From assembly GCF_959608125.1 (NCBI RefSeq), contig NZ_CAUHPG010000005.1, forward strand, positions 27,922 to 91,921: a DNA stretch of 64,000 bases, in the 5' to 3' direction. A model generated the notes under the pieces. It made no database searches and was not told the DNA's origin. It worked only from the letters and a program-made list of their open reading frames with translations. This document shows, piece by piece, positions 16,633 through 27,303 of the stretch (the stretch's first letter is position 1; every line of letters begins with the position of its first letter). The stretch is from an uncultured Slackia sp. Its GTDB lineage: Bacteria; Actinomycetota; Coriobacteriia; Coriobacteriales; Eggerthellaceae. A program made the translations under genes and the position numbers.

Positions 16633-16736
16633 AACGAATCCTCCTTCCAGAAGGGTTCATGCATAAACCGTCGGCAGGATGCGTCACGTCGAAAACCCGA
16701 CACGGGAAACTCGACGTGACGACTCTCGCCGACAGG

Positions 16737-16811
16737 ATGGCGCGCACAAAATCCCATGCGCGCCATCGCGATAAGCGAGGCGTCCGACGCCCTGAAGGGA
16801 GCCGGACGCCT
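16737..16811 (-). repeat. Two stem-loops between infB and rbfA
   Basis: The 205-bp infB-rbfA spacer holds ATGGCGCGC/GCGCGCCAT (16737-16745 / 16757-16765) and AGGCGTCCG/CGGACGCCT (16776-16784 / 16803-16811). Neither is followed by a T run. They may be RNA processing or stability elements; no open frame with a ribosome site was found here. Confidence 0.55.
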
Positions 16812-16837
16812 GAACGGCGGGCAAAGCGCCGGATGCG

Positions 16838-19585
<2,748 letters not shown>

Positions 19586-19619
19586 ACGGTACTCCTCGTC
19601 TATCCTCTACTCTCTCGAA

Positions 19620-20822
19620 CTACTCCTCGTCGGCGTGAATGCCGCAGAAGCGGCTGCCGGGACGGGCATGATTGCGGCAATGCGCGCCGTCCTCGGAAAC
19701 GAAGGCGCAGAATTCCGCCTCGTCCTCCTCGGGCTCTTCGTCGATGAGCATATTCACTTCGGGCGCCGGCGCGATGCCGAAGCTCGTGGACTTGATGTCG
19801 ATGTGCCATCCGGTCAGACGCGCTGCCAGACGGGCGTTCTGGCCCTCCTTGCCGATTGCCAGGGAGAGCTGGTCGTCGGGAACCACCACGGTGGCGTAGT
19901 GGTTGGCCTCGTCGATGCTCACGCGGGTCACGCGAGCGGGGCTGAGCGCCTGGGCGACGTATTTCGCAGGATCCTCGTCCCACTGGATCACGTCGACGCG
20001 CTCGTTGCGCAGCTCTTCGACCACCATGCGCACGCGGCTGCCCTTCGGGCCGACGCAGGCGCCCACCGGGTCGAGATTGCTCTCGCGGCTGGCGACGGCG
20101 ACCTTGGAGCGGGCGCCGGGCTCGCGGGCGATGGACTTGACCTCGACCATGCCGTCGTAGATCTCGGGGACCTCGAGCTCGAAAAGGCGGCGGATCAAGT
20201 CGGGATGGGTGCGCGAGACCACGATTGCGGGACGCGCCTGGTCGCCGCGGACGCGGGGCTCGAGCGCATTGGGGTCGCGCACGTCGATGATCAGCACCTT
20301 GATGCGCTGGTTGTGACGGTAATGCTCGCCCGCGGGACGCTCGTTGCGCTCGCCGGGGTTGCGCTTCTGGTCGTAATGAGGCAGCTCGGCCTCGACGCCG
20401 TCGCGGATCTTGACGATCGTGAAGTCGGGCGTGACCTGCAGGACCGTGCCCGTCACGATGTCGCCCACGCGGTCGCTGAACTCTTCGTAGATGCTCTGGC
20501 GGCCGGCCTCGCGCACCATGGCGGCGATGACGCCCTTGGCGTTCTGCGCGGCGATGCGGCTCACGTCGTTCGGAGTCACGTCGCGCTCTTCGAATTCGCT
20601 GTACTCGCCGGTCTCCTCATCGGGCTCGCCCACTGGAACCAGCTCGTAGACGTAGATGCGGCCCGTGGTGCGGTCGATCGTCACGCGCGCATCCCATTCC
20701 AGGTCGAGAATGTTCTGATAGCTCTTGGCAAGCGATGCCTCGAGACGTTCGATCAGATAGAACTCGTCGATCTTCTTCTCGTGCGCCAGGGCTTGCAAAG
20801 CCTCCATAAGTTCGGATGCCAT
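19620..20822 (-). CDS. nusA: Transcription factor NusA with C-terminal zinc-knuckle-like tail
   Basis: RNA-polymerase-binding elongation/termination factor. The 400-aa protein has the NusA N-terminal domain, an S1 domain (GDIVTGTVLQV), KH1 (VGACVGPKGSRVRMVVEEL) and KH2 (AIGKEGQNARLAARLTGW). After an acidic linker it ends in an extra motif, C372-x9-C382-x10-C393-x2-H396, with RPGSRFC between. This CxCxCxH pattern resembles the small Cx9CxnCxxH zinc-binding modules found at ends of unrelated bacterial proteins. This tail is not part of standard NusA. RBS GGAAGGAAT precedes the ATG. Confidence 0.96.
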   Translation of the reverse strand: MASELMEALQALAHEKKIDEFYLIERLEASLAKSYQNILDLEWDARVTIDRTTGRIYVYELVPVGEPDEETGEYSEFEERDVTPNDVSRIAAQNAKGVIAAMVREAGRQSIYEEFSDRVGDIVTGTVLQVTPDFTIVKIRDGVEAELPHYDQKRNPGERNERPAGEHYRHNQRIKVLIIDVRDPNALEPRVRGDQARPAIVVSRTHPDLIRRLFELEVPEIYDGMVEVKSIAREPGARSKVAVASRESNLDPVGACVGPKGSRVRMVVEELRNERVDVIQWDEDPAKYVAQALSPARVTRVSIDEANHYATVVVPDDQLSLAIGKEGQNARLAARLTGWHIDIKSTSFGIAPAPEVNMLIDEEPEEDEAEFCAFVSEDGAHCRNHARPGSRFCGIHADEE

Positions 20823-20870
20823 GGTATTCCTTCCTCGTCGACGTACGTATCGTACGTGCTCGCTCGGTCT

Positions 20871-21350
20871 TTATCGGGAAAAGTCGATGACGCCCTTGAC
20901 ATGCGCCTTCTTGATATCGCCCAGAGGAACGTCGATCTTCGCTCCATCCTCCATGGAAAGCTCGACGCAGCCTTTCCCCTCGTCGAAGCCGCACAGGCGG
21001 GCATTGAATCGGCTGCGGCCGTCGATAGGCGACGTCGTCATGACGTAGACCTCATCGCCGGCGAATCGGGCGAAATGCTCGGGAGTGCGCAGCGGGCGGT
21101 CGATGCCGGGAGAGCTCACCTCAAGCGTATAGGCTCCCGGAAACGGATCGAGCTCGTCCATGATCTCGTTCACCCACGCCTGGGCGGTCGTGATCTCCTC
21201 GAACGTGATGCCCTCGGGCGTATCGAGATACACGCGGATGGTGGGAGCCTTGCGGGACCCGACCACTTCGACCGTCACGATTTCGATTCCCTCGTCGGCC
21301 GCGCGCGGCTCGAGGGCGGCAAGCAAGCTTGCCTCTTTGGACGAAAGCAT
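20871..21350 (-). CDS. rimP: Ribosome maturation factor RimP
   Basis: 30S assembly factor, first gene of the nusA-infB operon. The start is MLSSKEASLLAAL (159 aa) because AAAGGAGGA lies upstream; a 24-codon longer frame runs through a terminator-like hairpin. Family features: IEIVTVEVVGSRKAPTIRVY, ITTAQAWVNEIMDELDPFPG, YTLEVSSPGIDRPLRTPEHF. It is followed by nusA after 48 bp. Confidence 0.95.
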   Translation of the reverse strand: MLSSKEASLLAALEPRAADEGIEIVTVEVVGSRKAPTIRVYLDTPEGITFEEITTAQAWVNEIMDELDPFPGAYTLEVSSPGIDRPLRTPEHFARFAGDEVYVMTTSPIDGRSRFNARLCGFDEGKGCVELSMEDGAKIDVPLGDIKKAHVKGVIDFSR

Positions 21351-21389
21351 CCCGTCCTCCTTTCCAGACACCCTGAATAGGTGCTTATA

Positions 21390-21418
21390 CAAAAAGAAAG
21401 CGGGCCGTGCCCACTTTC
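21390..21418 (-). terminator. Terminator/attenuator in the rimP-nusA leader
   Basis: Stem GAAAGTGGGC/GCCCGCTTTC (10 bp with one G-U) and a 3-nt loop, followed on the minus strand by TTTTTG. It lies between a promoter candidate (21478-21507) and rimP, so it could attenuate the operon rather than merely end the upstream HAD transcript. Confidence 0.7.
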
Positions 21419-21477
21419 TCATGCGTCAGAAAAAGTTTTAGCGTATCGCACGTACCAGCCGCGCAAATACGATATTT

Positions 21478-21507
21478 CTTATACCACAGCAGACAGAACG
21501 CGCGCAA
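21478..21507 (-). promoter_or_regulatory. Putative promoter of rimP-nusA-infB operon
   Basis: Minus-strand TTGCGC (21502-21507), an 18-bp spacer and TATAAG (21478-21483). It would give a leader of roughly 120 nt containing the hairpin described at 21390-21418. Confidence 0.55.
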
Positions 21508-21574
21508 GGGCGCGACGTCGGTTCATCGTTCGAATACAGAATATATGCGAACGTCGCGGCGGCGGACGCCGAAC

Positions 21575-22231
21575 TTAGCGGCCCTCTTCGATCAGAATGC
21601 GGGCCAATCCGCCGAAATCTCCGCACATCAAGCCAGGGTTTTCGGCACGCAGCACTCCTTCGTCGAACATGCCCCACGTGACCGCAGCCGTCAGCATGCC
21701 CGCGGCATTGCCCGCCTGAATGTCGAAGGGGCTATCGCCCACGTAGGCGCAGCGCGCGGGATCGGCGCCTACCAGGCGCGCGCCGAGCGCCACCGGATCG
21801 GGATCGGGCTTATGGCGTTCGCAATCATCGGCGCCCACCACGCAGTCGAAGAACTCTGCGATGCCCAGCACGTCCAGACCATGCGCCGCCAGGCGATGCA
21901 TCTTCGACGTGACCACGCCGAGCACCATGCCCGCATCGCGCATCCGCTCGAGCGCCTCGCGCGTGCCGGGAAAAAGCGAGATGCGATCGTCGTGGACGCT
22001 TTCGTTATAAGCGCGATATACGCGCAACAGCTCGTCATGGACGTCGGCATCGTCGGTGAAGTCCCACATCTGCACCGCGAGGGGCTGCCCGACCTTCGCC
22101 ATAAGGCGCGCGTCGGAAATGGTCTCGCCGAGCACGGACCGGGTGGCATGACGGAAGCTGTCGAGAAGCAGGTCGTGCGTGTCGACGAGCGTTCCGTCGT
22201 TATCAAAGAGGACGGCTTGCAAAGCGGACAT
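21575..22231 (-). CDS. HAD-superfamily hydrolase (phosphoglycolate phosphatase / PpaX-like)
   Basis: A 218-aa cytoplasmic phosphatase of HAD subfamily IA. Motif I is LFDNDGTLVDTH (nucleophile and acid/base Asp), motif II VLGVVTSKMH, motif III HKPDPDP, motif IV YVGDSPFDIQAG. A helical cap lies between about 15 and 80. The substrate cannot be assigned: phosphoglycolate, pyrophosphate or a nucleotide are all plausible. Divergent from dtd across 120 bp. Confidence 0.88.
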   Translation of the reverse strand: MSALQAVLFDNDGTLVDTHDLLLDSFRHATRSVLGETISDARLMAKVGQPLAVQMWDFTDDADVHDELLRVYRAYNESVHDDRISLFPGTREALERMRDAGMVLGVVTSKMHRLAAHGLDVLGIAEFFDCVVGADDCERHKPDPDPVALGARLVGADPARCAYVGDSPFDIQAGNAAGMLTAAVTWGMFDEGVLRAENPGLMCGDFGGLARILIEEGR

Positions 22232-22351
22232 GGAAAACCTTTCGTGAAGACCGGGTCCCGAAATGCACCCGGATATGACGTTCGCACTTTAGCGTATCAT
22301 AGGCGCGCAACGCGAAAAGAAGGCCGCAGACGGCCGAGGAAAGGAACATAT

Positions 22352-22798
22352 ATGAGAGCTTTGGTGCAACGCGTGACCCGCGCCCACGTCGATATCAACG
22401 GCGAAACGGTTTCAAGCATCGGCAAGGGGTTCGTCATCCTCTTGGGCGTCGGTCATGACGATAGCGAGGAGCAGGCCGACAAGCTGTGGGCCAAGATCTC
22501 GAAGATGCGCATCTTCGAGGACGAGAACGGCAAGACCAACATCGGCCTGGCGGACGTCGGCGGCGACGTGCTGGTGGTCAGCCAGTTCACCCTCTACGCC
22601 GACTGCAAGCGCGGGAACCGCCCGTCGTTCGTGAACGCCGGCGCGCCCGACGAGGCGAACCGCCTCTACGAGTACTTCGTCGGCCTCGTGCGCGAAGACG
22701 TGGGGCATGTCGGCACCGGATTGTTCGGCGCCGACATGAAAGTCGAGCTCGTCAACGACGGCCCCTTCACCATCTGGCTCGACACCGACACCCTGTAA
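22352..22798 (+). CDS. dtd: D-aminoacyl-tRNA deacylase
   Basis: Hydrolyses D-aminoacyl-tRNAs and mischarged Gly-tRNA(Ala), a translation quality-control enzyme. The 148-aa product starts MRALVQRVTRAHV after an AAAGGAAC site and has KMRIFEDENGK, VVSQFTLYADCKRGNRPSF and NDGPFTIWLDT, the cross-subunit Gly-cisPro motif. Length is typical. Possibly monocistronic; a GC-rich hairpin follows the stop. Confidence 0.95.
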   Translation: MRALVQRVTRAHVDINGETVSSIGKGFVILLGVGHDDSEEQADKLWAKISKMRIFEDENGKTNIGLADVGGDVLVVSQFTLYADCKRGNRPSFVNAGAPDEANRLYEYFVGLVREDVGHVGTGLFGADMKVELVNDGPFTIWLDTDTL

Positions 22799-22968
22799 GC
22801 CCGGCCGGCAGCGCGTTTCATAACGCGCCGGCAACGGATAGGCGCGCTGCGCAACGGGAGGGAAACAAACCCTTCGCCCGGCCGCGCCGTTCTGTCACGA
22901 TGGCGCCCGGAAGGTGCAAGCCCTCCCCGCGCGCCGCCCGGCGCCGGCCCCCACCCGAGAGGAATACC

Positions 22969-23577
22969 ATGAAAAGCATCCGTTTCTGGGGCGTGGTCAT
23001 CGGAGCCGCTGCTCTTGTCGCCGTCGGCTTCCTCGGAGCCAAGCTGCTCGACCGCGCGGCCGAACCTTCGGTCACGATGAGCGCCGACACGGTGGCCGAG
23101 CAGCTCGTCGAATGCAGCGAGCTGGCCACGATGAAGCTCGAGTACCGAGGACTCGTCACCTACGAGGAAGGCGAGCTTCCCCTTCTGACGAAGAAAGCCT
23201 TCACCATGATCTACGACGCCGACGTGCGCGCGGGCGTCGACCTGTCCCAGGCGACGGTCGAGGTCGCAGGCTCTTCCGTGAAGGTGTCGCTTCCCGCGGC
23301 CACCGTCCAAAGCATCGCGATCGACCCCGATTCCCTGCAATTCTACGACCAGCGATACGCGCTGCTGAACTGGCAGGACCGCGACGACACCGCCAAGGCG
23401 CTCCAGATGGCGCAAGATGACGCCGAGGCGAAAGTCGACCGCACGGCCATGATCGGCGACGCGCAGAAGCAGGCCGAGACCATCGTCGAAACCATGCTTC
23501 TGCCCTTCACCGAAGACGGCGACTACACCATCGAAGTAAGCTTCCGCGAACCGGCCGAGCAGGCGGACGCGGCATAG
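22969..23577 (+). CDS. DUF4230 family membrane-anchored protein
   Basis: A 202-aa protein with one N-terminal transmembrane helix (about residues 5-25) and an external domain resembling DUF4230: it begins ECSELATMKLEYRG and contains KKAFTMIYDADVRAGVDLS and VKVSLPAATV. Function of the family is unknown. The C-terminal part is helical (KALQMAQDDAEAKVDRTAM). GAGAGGAAT precedes the ATG. It may be co-transcribed with the YbjQ-type gene 59 bp downstream. Confidence 0.75.
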   Translation: MKSIRFWGVVIGAAALVAVGFLGAKLLDRAAEPSVTMSADTVAEQLVECSELATMKLEYRGLVTYEEGELPLLTKKAFTMIYDADVRAGVDLSQATVEVAGSSVKVSLPAATVQSIAIDPDSLQFYDQRYALLNWQDRDDTAKALQMAQDDAEAKVDRTAMIGDAQKQAETIVETMLLPFTEDGDYTIEVSFREPAEQADAA

Positions 23578-23636
23578 CGAAAAACGAGGCGTCCGCCGCC
23601 TGAGCGCGCTGGCGCATCCGTGGGAAAGGAGTATCC

Positions 23637-23960
23637 ATGATCGTCACCACCACCCAATCCGTCGAGGGATATCGCATCACCGGCTACTACGGCATCGTCT
23701 TCGGCGAAGTCGTCACCGGCGTCAACTTCCTGCGCGACATCGGCGCAGGGCTGCGCAACGTGTTCGGCGGCCGTTCGAGCGGATACGAAAACGAGCTCGA
23801 GCAGGCACGCACCAAGGCGTTGCGCGAAATGGAAGAGCGCGCAGCCCGCATGGGGGCGCACGCCGTCGTAGGCGTCGACCTCGACTACGAGGTGCTCGGC
23901 GAAGGCGACATGCTGATGGTCACGGCAAGCGGCACCGCCGTCACCGTCGAGGCCCTGTAA
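23637..23960 (+). CDS. YbjQ/UPF0145 family protein
   Basis: A 107-aa soluble protein of the YbjQ (UPF0145, heavy-metal-binding-domain) family, which forms pentameric rings. Hallmarks are MIVTTTQSVEGYRITGYYGI, FGEVVTG, the SSGYENELEQAR stretch and MGAHAVVGVDLDYE. The role is unproven. AAAGGAG ribosome site. Followed by a perfect bidirectional terminator. Confidence 0.88.
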   Translation: MIVTTTQSVEGYRITGYYGIVFGEVVTGVNFLRDIGAGLRNVFGGRSSGYENELEQARTKALREMEERAARMGAHAVVGVDLDYEVLGEGDMLMVTASGTAVTVEAL

Positions 23961-23965
23961 ACGCG

Positions 23966-24000
23966 AAGAGGGGTGGAAGCTCAGGCTTCCACCCCTCTTT
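23966..24000. terminator. Bidirectional terminator
   Basis: Perfect 15-bp stem (23966-23980 / 23985-23999) with a TCAG loop between the convergent YbjQ-type and DUF2871 genes. TTTC follows on plus, and only CGCG on minus, so it is stronger for the plus-strand gene. Confidence 0.8.
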
Positions 24001-24041
24001 CGATTCGAGCGCCGTTGCGTCGCAAGCTCGAGCGAATCGCG

Positions 24042-24464
24042 CTACGCCTGGCCGGCGGCGGCGACGGACTTCTTCAGAATGACGAGCGTCCACACCAAGC
24101 ATACGCCGAGCACGATGTGGCTCAGGCCTGCGATGCCGGAGATAGCGGCGTCGGCGCCGGAAGGCAAGGCCGCGCCCAGAACCTCGAACACGCCGCGCAC
24201 GAGCATCATGACGACGGCGGCATTCAGACCGACCTGATAGCCGATGAGGACCTTGTTCAGGCCCTTCTTCTCGCCGCCGAACACGCGGACGAAGATCGTC
24301 AGCGCCAGGAAGAACAGCACGCCGAGGATCATGTAGTGCGGATGGATGACGCCGAGGGCCGTGGCGCCGTCGAATCCGTTGAGCTTGGTGAACTCGCGGA
24401 AGAACACGCCGCCTGCAAGCGCCAGCACGGCATAGACGATCGCGCAATTCATATATTTCTTCAT
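24042..24464 (-). CDS. DUF2871 four-helix membrane protein
   Basis: A 140-aa integral membrane protein starting MKKYMNCAIVYAVLAL after a GAAGGGAG site. Four transmembrane segments are visible. It contains VFFREFTKLNGFDG and LGVIHPHYMILGVLFF, with conserved His residues characteristic of DUF2871. Function unknown; the histidines could bind heme or metal, but this is speculation. Monocistronic on the minus strand. Confidence 0.82.
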   Translation of the reverse strand: MKKYMNCAIVYAVLALAGGVFFREFTKLNGFDGATALGVIHPHYMILGVLFFLALTIFVRVFGGEKKGLNKVLIGYQVGLNAAVVMMLVRGVFEVLGAALPSGADAAISGIAGLSHIVLGVCLVWTLVILKKSVAAAGQA

Positions 24465-24596
24465 GGGGGCTCCCTTCTTTCGCAGGCGCTCCTGCACGCC
24501 TGCCGCTTTCTTCGCTCAGTATAACAATTAGTGAACATCGTTCAGATTTTTTGCATAACCTCCCGACAATCGGGTCTGCCCCGCTATCCCCCATAC

Positions 24597-24624
24597 GAAA
24601 AAACCGCCCGGATTCGGGCGGTTT
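24597..24624 (-). terminator. Terminator of trpS
   Basis: Ten-base-pair stem AAACCGCCCG/CGGGCGGTTT with a 4-nt loop, followed on the minus strand by a T run; it lies 24 bp after the trpS stop. Confidence 0.85.
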
Positions 24625-24647
24625 CGGCATCGGTTTTAAAGAATGCG

Positions 24648-25697
24648 CTAATAGACCATTCCCATGGCTTCCTGCACTTCGGCAAGCGTCTGGTTCGCGA
24701 TCTCGTTGGCGCGCTTATTACCCTCGTGCAGCACGTCCTTGACGTAATCGAGGTCTTTCTCGAAGGCGGCACGGCGCTCGCGAATGGGAGCAAAGTACTC
24801 GTTGACCGCCTCGGTCACGTATTTCTTCAGCGCGCCCGATCCGCCCATGCCGATTTCCTCGGCGATTTCAACCTCGTCGCGGCCGGTGCAGATGGCGGCC
24901 GTGGAGATGAGGCCCGAAACGCCGGGACGATTCTCGGGATCGAACGTGATCATGCGTTCGGAGTCGGTCTGGCTCTTCTTGATGCGCTTGGCGGTCTCTT
25001 CGGCGGTCATGGAGATGCTGATGGCGTTGCCGTAGGACTTGCTCATCTTGCGGCCGTCAAGGCCGGGGAGAAGCGGGGTGTCGGACAGAAGGGCGTCGAC
25101 TTCGGGGAACACCTGGCCGTAGCGGTTGTTGAAACGGCGGGCGATCGTGCGGGTCAGCTCGATGTGAGGCAGCTGGTCGCGGCCGACGGGGACCACGTTG
25201 CCCTTGCAGAACAGGATGTCGCACGCCTGATGCACGGGATAGGTCAGAAGAAGACCCGTGAGCTCGTGGCCCGACGCCTCCATCTCGGCCTTCACGGTGG
25301 GGTTGCGCTGCAGCTCCGCTTCGGTGACCAGGCTCAAGAACGGCAGCATGAGCTGGTTGCAGGCGGGAACGGCGGAGTGCGTGTAAATCATCGTCTTCTC
25401 GGGGTCGATGCCGCACGCCAAATAATCCATCACCATGTTGTACACGTTGTCCTGGATGTGCTCGGTGGTGTCGCGGTCGGTGATCACCTGGTAGTCGGCG
25501 ATGAGCACGTTGGTGCGCGCGCCCATGTTCTGAAGCTCGACGCGACCCTTCAGCGTGCCGAAGTAGTGGCCGAGATGCAGCCTGCCCGTCGGGCGGTCGC
25601 CCGTCAGCATCGTGTATTTCTCAGGATGAGCCGTCAGGTCGGCGCGAATCTCGTCGCTGCGCTTCTGGCTCGCCTCAAAGCTTCCTTCGTTTGCCAT
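24648..25697 (-). CDS. trpS: Tryptophanyl-tRNA synthetase
   Basis: Class I aminoacyl-tRNA synthetase charging tRNA-Trp. The 349-aa protein has the HIGH-type motif RPTGRLHLGHYFG near residue 40, NVLIADYQVITDRD, the Trp-pocket segment TYPVHQACDILFCKG with VGRDQLPHIELTR, and GLDGRKMSKSYGN. RBS AAGGAGC precedes the ATG. No T-box-like leader was recognised. Monocistronic, with its own terminator. Confidence 0.96.
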   Translation of the reverse strand: MANEGSFEASQKRSDEIRADLTAHPEKYTMLTGDRPTGRLHLGHYFGTLKGRVELQNMGARTNVLIADYQVITDRDTTEHIQDNVYNMVMDYLACGIDPEKTMIYTHSAVPACNQLMLPFLSLVTEAELQRNPTVKAEMEASGHELTGLLLTYPVHQACDILFCKGNVVPVGRDQLPHIELTRTIARRFNNRYGQVFPEVDALLSDTPLLPGLDGRKMSKSYGNAISISMTAEETAKRIKKSQTDSERMITFDPENRPGVSGLISTAAICTGRDEVEIAEEIGMGGSGALKKYVTEAVNEYFAPIRERRAAFEKDLDYVKDVLHEGNKRANEIANQTLAEVQEAMGMVY

Positions 25698-25830
25698 GGT
25701 TGGGCGCTCCTTCGAATAGTCATGCCGCCCGCGTGCGGCGGATGCGGCAGGTTCGGCGTTGTCGGCAGACTATGGTAACACGACCGACGCGCGAAGGCCG
25801 TCTCGCGATGCGCGTGCTATAGTAGGCGGC

Positions 25831-26466
25831 ATGAATTCCTACACCACCATAGAAGGCCGCGCGACGGCCGAAATCGAAGAGAAGAAGAGCCGCTTCATCG
25901 CAAGCGTCGCCCACGTCGAAACCGAAGAGGAGGCCCTTGCCTTCCTCGAAGAGGTGCGGGCGGCCAATCGCATGGCGCGACACAACGTCTACGCCTACAT
26001 TCTGCGCGAAGGCGGCGCGGGGGCCGACGGCCGCGTGCGCTACTCCGACGACGGCGAGCCCCAGAAAACCGCAGGGCTTCCCACCCTCGAAGTCATCCAG
26101 CATGCGGGCCTGACCGATATCGCCATCGTGACCACGCGCTATTTCGGCGGCATGCTGCTGGGAACGGGAGGCCTGGTGCGCGCCTACACGCAGGCCGCCC
26201 AGGCGGGCATCGAGGCCGCGAATCTCGTGGTGGTCTCGCAATGCGTCGACATATCCGTGCGCATGGACTACCCGCTCTACGACCAGATGGTACGTCTCGC
26301 CGCCGATTGCGAAGCCAAGACGATCGACGTGCAGTACACCGACCGCGTCACCATGGTGCTGCGCATGCTCGACGGAACCCAAGAGCCTCTGCTCGCGAAG
26401 CTCACCGAGCTGTTCCGCGGCAAGGAAGAAATCGAAGTCTCCGACCCCTTCGATGCCATGTTCTAA
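25831..26466 (+). CDS. YigZ/IMPACT family protein
   Basis: A 211-aa protein of the IMPACT/YigZ family. The N-terminal UPF0029 domain shows EIEEKKSRFIASVAHV, HNVYAYILREG and SDDGEPQKTAGLP. Then comes TTRYFGGMLLGTGGLVRAY and a C-terminal DUF1949-like domain. The bacterial role is uncertain, possibly linked to translation stress. The start was chosen at MNSYTTIEGRA; the upstream 24 codons of a longer frame overlap the promoter side of trpS. The Shine-Dalgarno is weak. It ends 15 bp from the convergent ABC ATPase gene with no visible terminator. Confidence 0.9.
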   Translation: MNSYTTIEGRATAEIEEKKSRFIASVAHVETEEEALAFLEEVRAANRMARHNVYAYILREGGAGADGRVRYSDDGEPQKTAGLPTLEVIQHAGLTDIAIVTTRYFGGMLLGTGGLVRAYTQAAQAGIEAANLVVVSQCVDISVRMDYPLYDQMVRLAADCEAKTIDVQYTDRVTMVLRMLDGTQEPLLAKLTELFRGKEEIEVSDPFDAMF

Positions 26467-26481
26467 ATCCGCCGCAAGCGC

Positions 26482-27303
26482 CTAGGAGCGAGGCAGCGCG
26501 ACGTACGCCTCGTCGCTGCCGACGCCGCACCTATGAAGGTCGACTCCGAACGCCTCGTCTATCGCGCGCGACGCATAGACCTCGTCCACCGTGCCTGCGG
26601 CCGTGACCGCCCCGGCGTCCATGACCGCCATACGGTCCGAATAGCGCAACGCCAAGTCGAGATCGTGAATGACCAGGACGACCGTCTTGCCGCATTCTTC
26701 GTTCAACCTGCGCACGAGCCTCATCACATCGTGGCAGGCCCCGATGTCGAGATACGTCGTCGGCTCGTCGAGCACGACGGTGTCGGCATCCTGGGCCAGC
26801 GTCATGGCGACGAACGCGCGCTGCCGCTGACCGCCCGAAAGCCTGCGCAGGTCGCACGAGCGCAAACAAGCGACATCGGCGAGCTCCATCGCATACTCGA
26901 CGGCGGCACGGTCGGCGCGAGAAAGACGGCCCTGAGACGACGAATACGGAAAGCGCCCGCACGCGACGAGCGATTCGACGGTCATGGCAGGCGGTCGCGG
27001 CCCCTGCGCCAGCAACGCAAGACGACGGGCACGCTCGCGGGCGGCATACGACCGAACATTTCGCCCGTCGAGCAAAACATCGCCCCTGCAGGGCCGGACG
27101 ATACCGCACGCCACCTTCAACAACGTCGATTTACCGCAGCCGTTCGGTCCGACGATGCTCGTCACCGCGCCTCGTTCGAATCCGATCGAAACATCCTCGA
27201 TGAACGGACGGGAGCGATCGTACGAAAAGCCGACGCCGCGCAGCTCGAGCGCGAATTCGCGTTCGAGCGAAGGACGGGCCGAATCGCGAGCAGCTCTATT
27301 CAA
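26482..27303 (-). CDS. ABC transporter ATPase, iron-chelate/heme/cobalamin class
   Basis: Energises the adjacent FecCD-type permease. The 273-aa protein has Walker A GPNGCGKST, the Q-loop LALLAQGP, signature LSGGQRQRAF, Walker B TVVLDEPTTYLD and the switch His in LVIHDLDLALRY. The order and short A-loop region match FecE/FhuC/BtuD proteins. It overlaps the permease gene by 8 bp. The substrate cannot be deduced from the ATPase; the context (NirJ2-type radical SAM, HemX- and HemA-like genes) suggests an iron-tetrapyrrole or siderophore. Confidence 0.93.
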   Translation of the reverse strand: MNRAARDSARPSLEREFALELRGVGFSYDRSRPFIEDVSIGFERGAVTSIVGPNGCGKSTLLKVACGIVRPCRGDVLLDGRNVRSYAARERARRLALLAQGPRPPAMTVESLVACGRFPYSSSQGRLSRADRAAVEYAMELADVACLRSCDLRRLSGGQRQRAFVAMTLAQDADTVVLDEPTTYLDIGACHDVMRLVRRLNEECGKTVVLVIHDLDLALRYSDRMAVMDAGAVTAAGTVDEVYASRAIDEAFGVDLHRCGVGSDEAYVALPRS

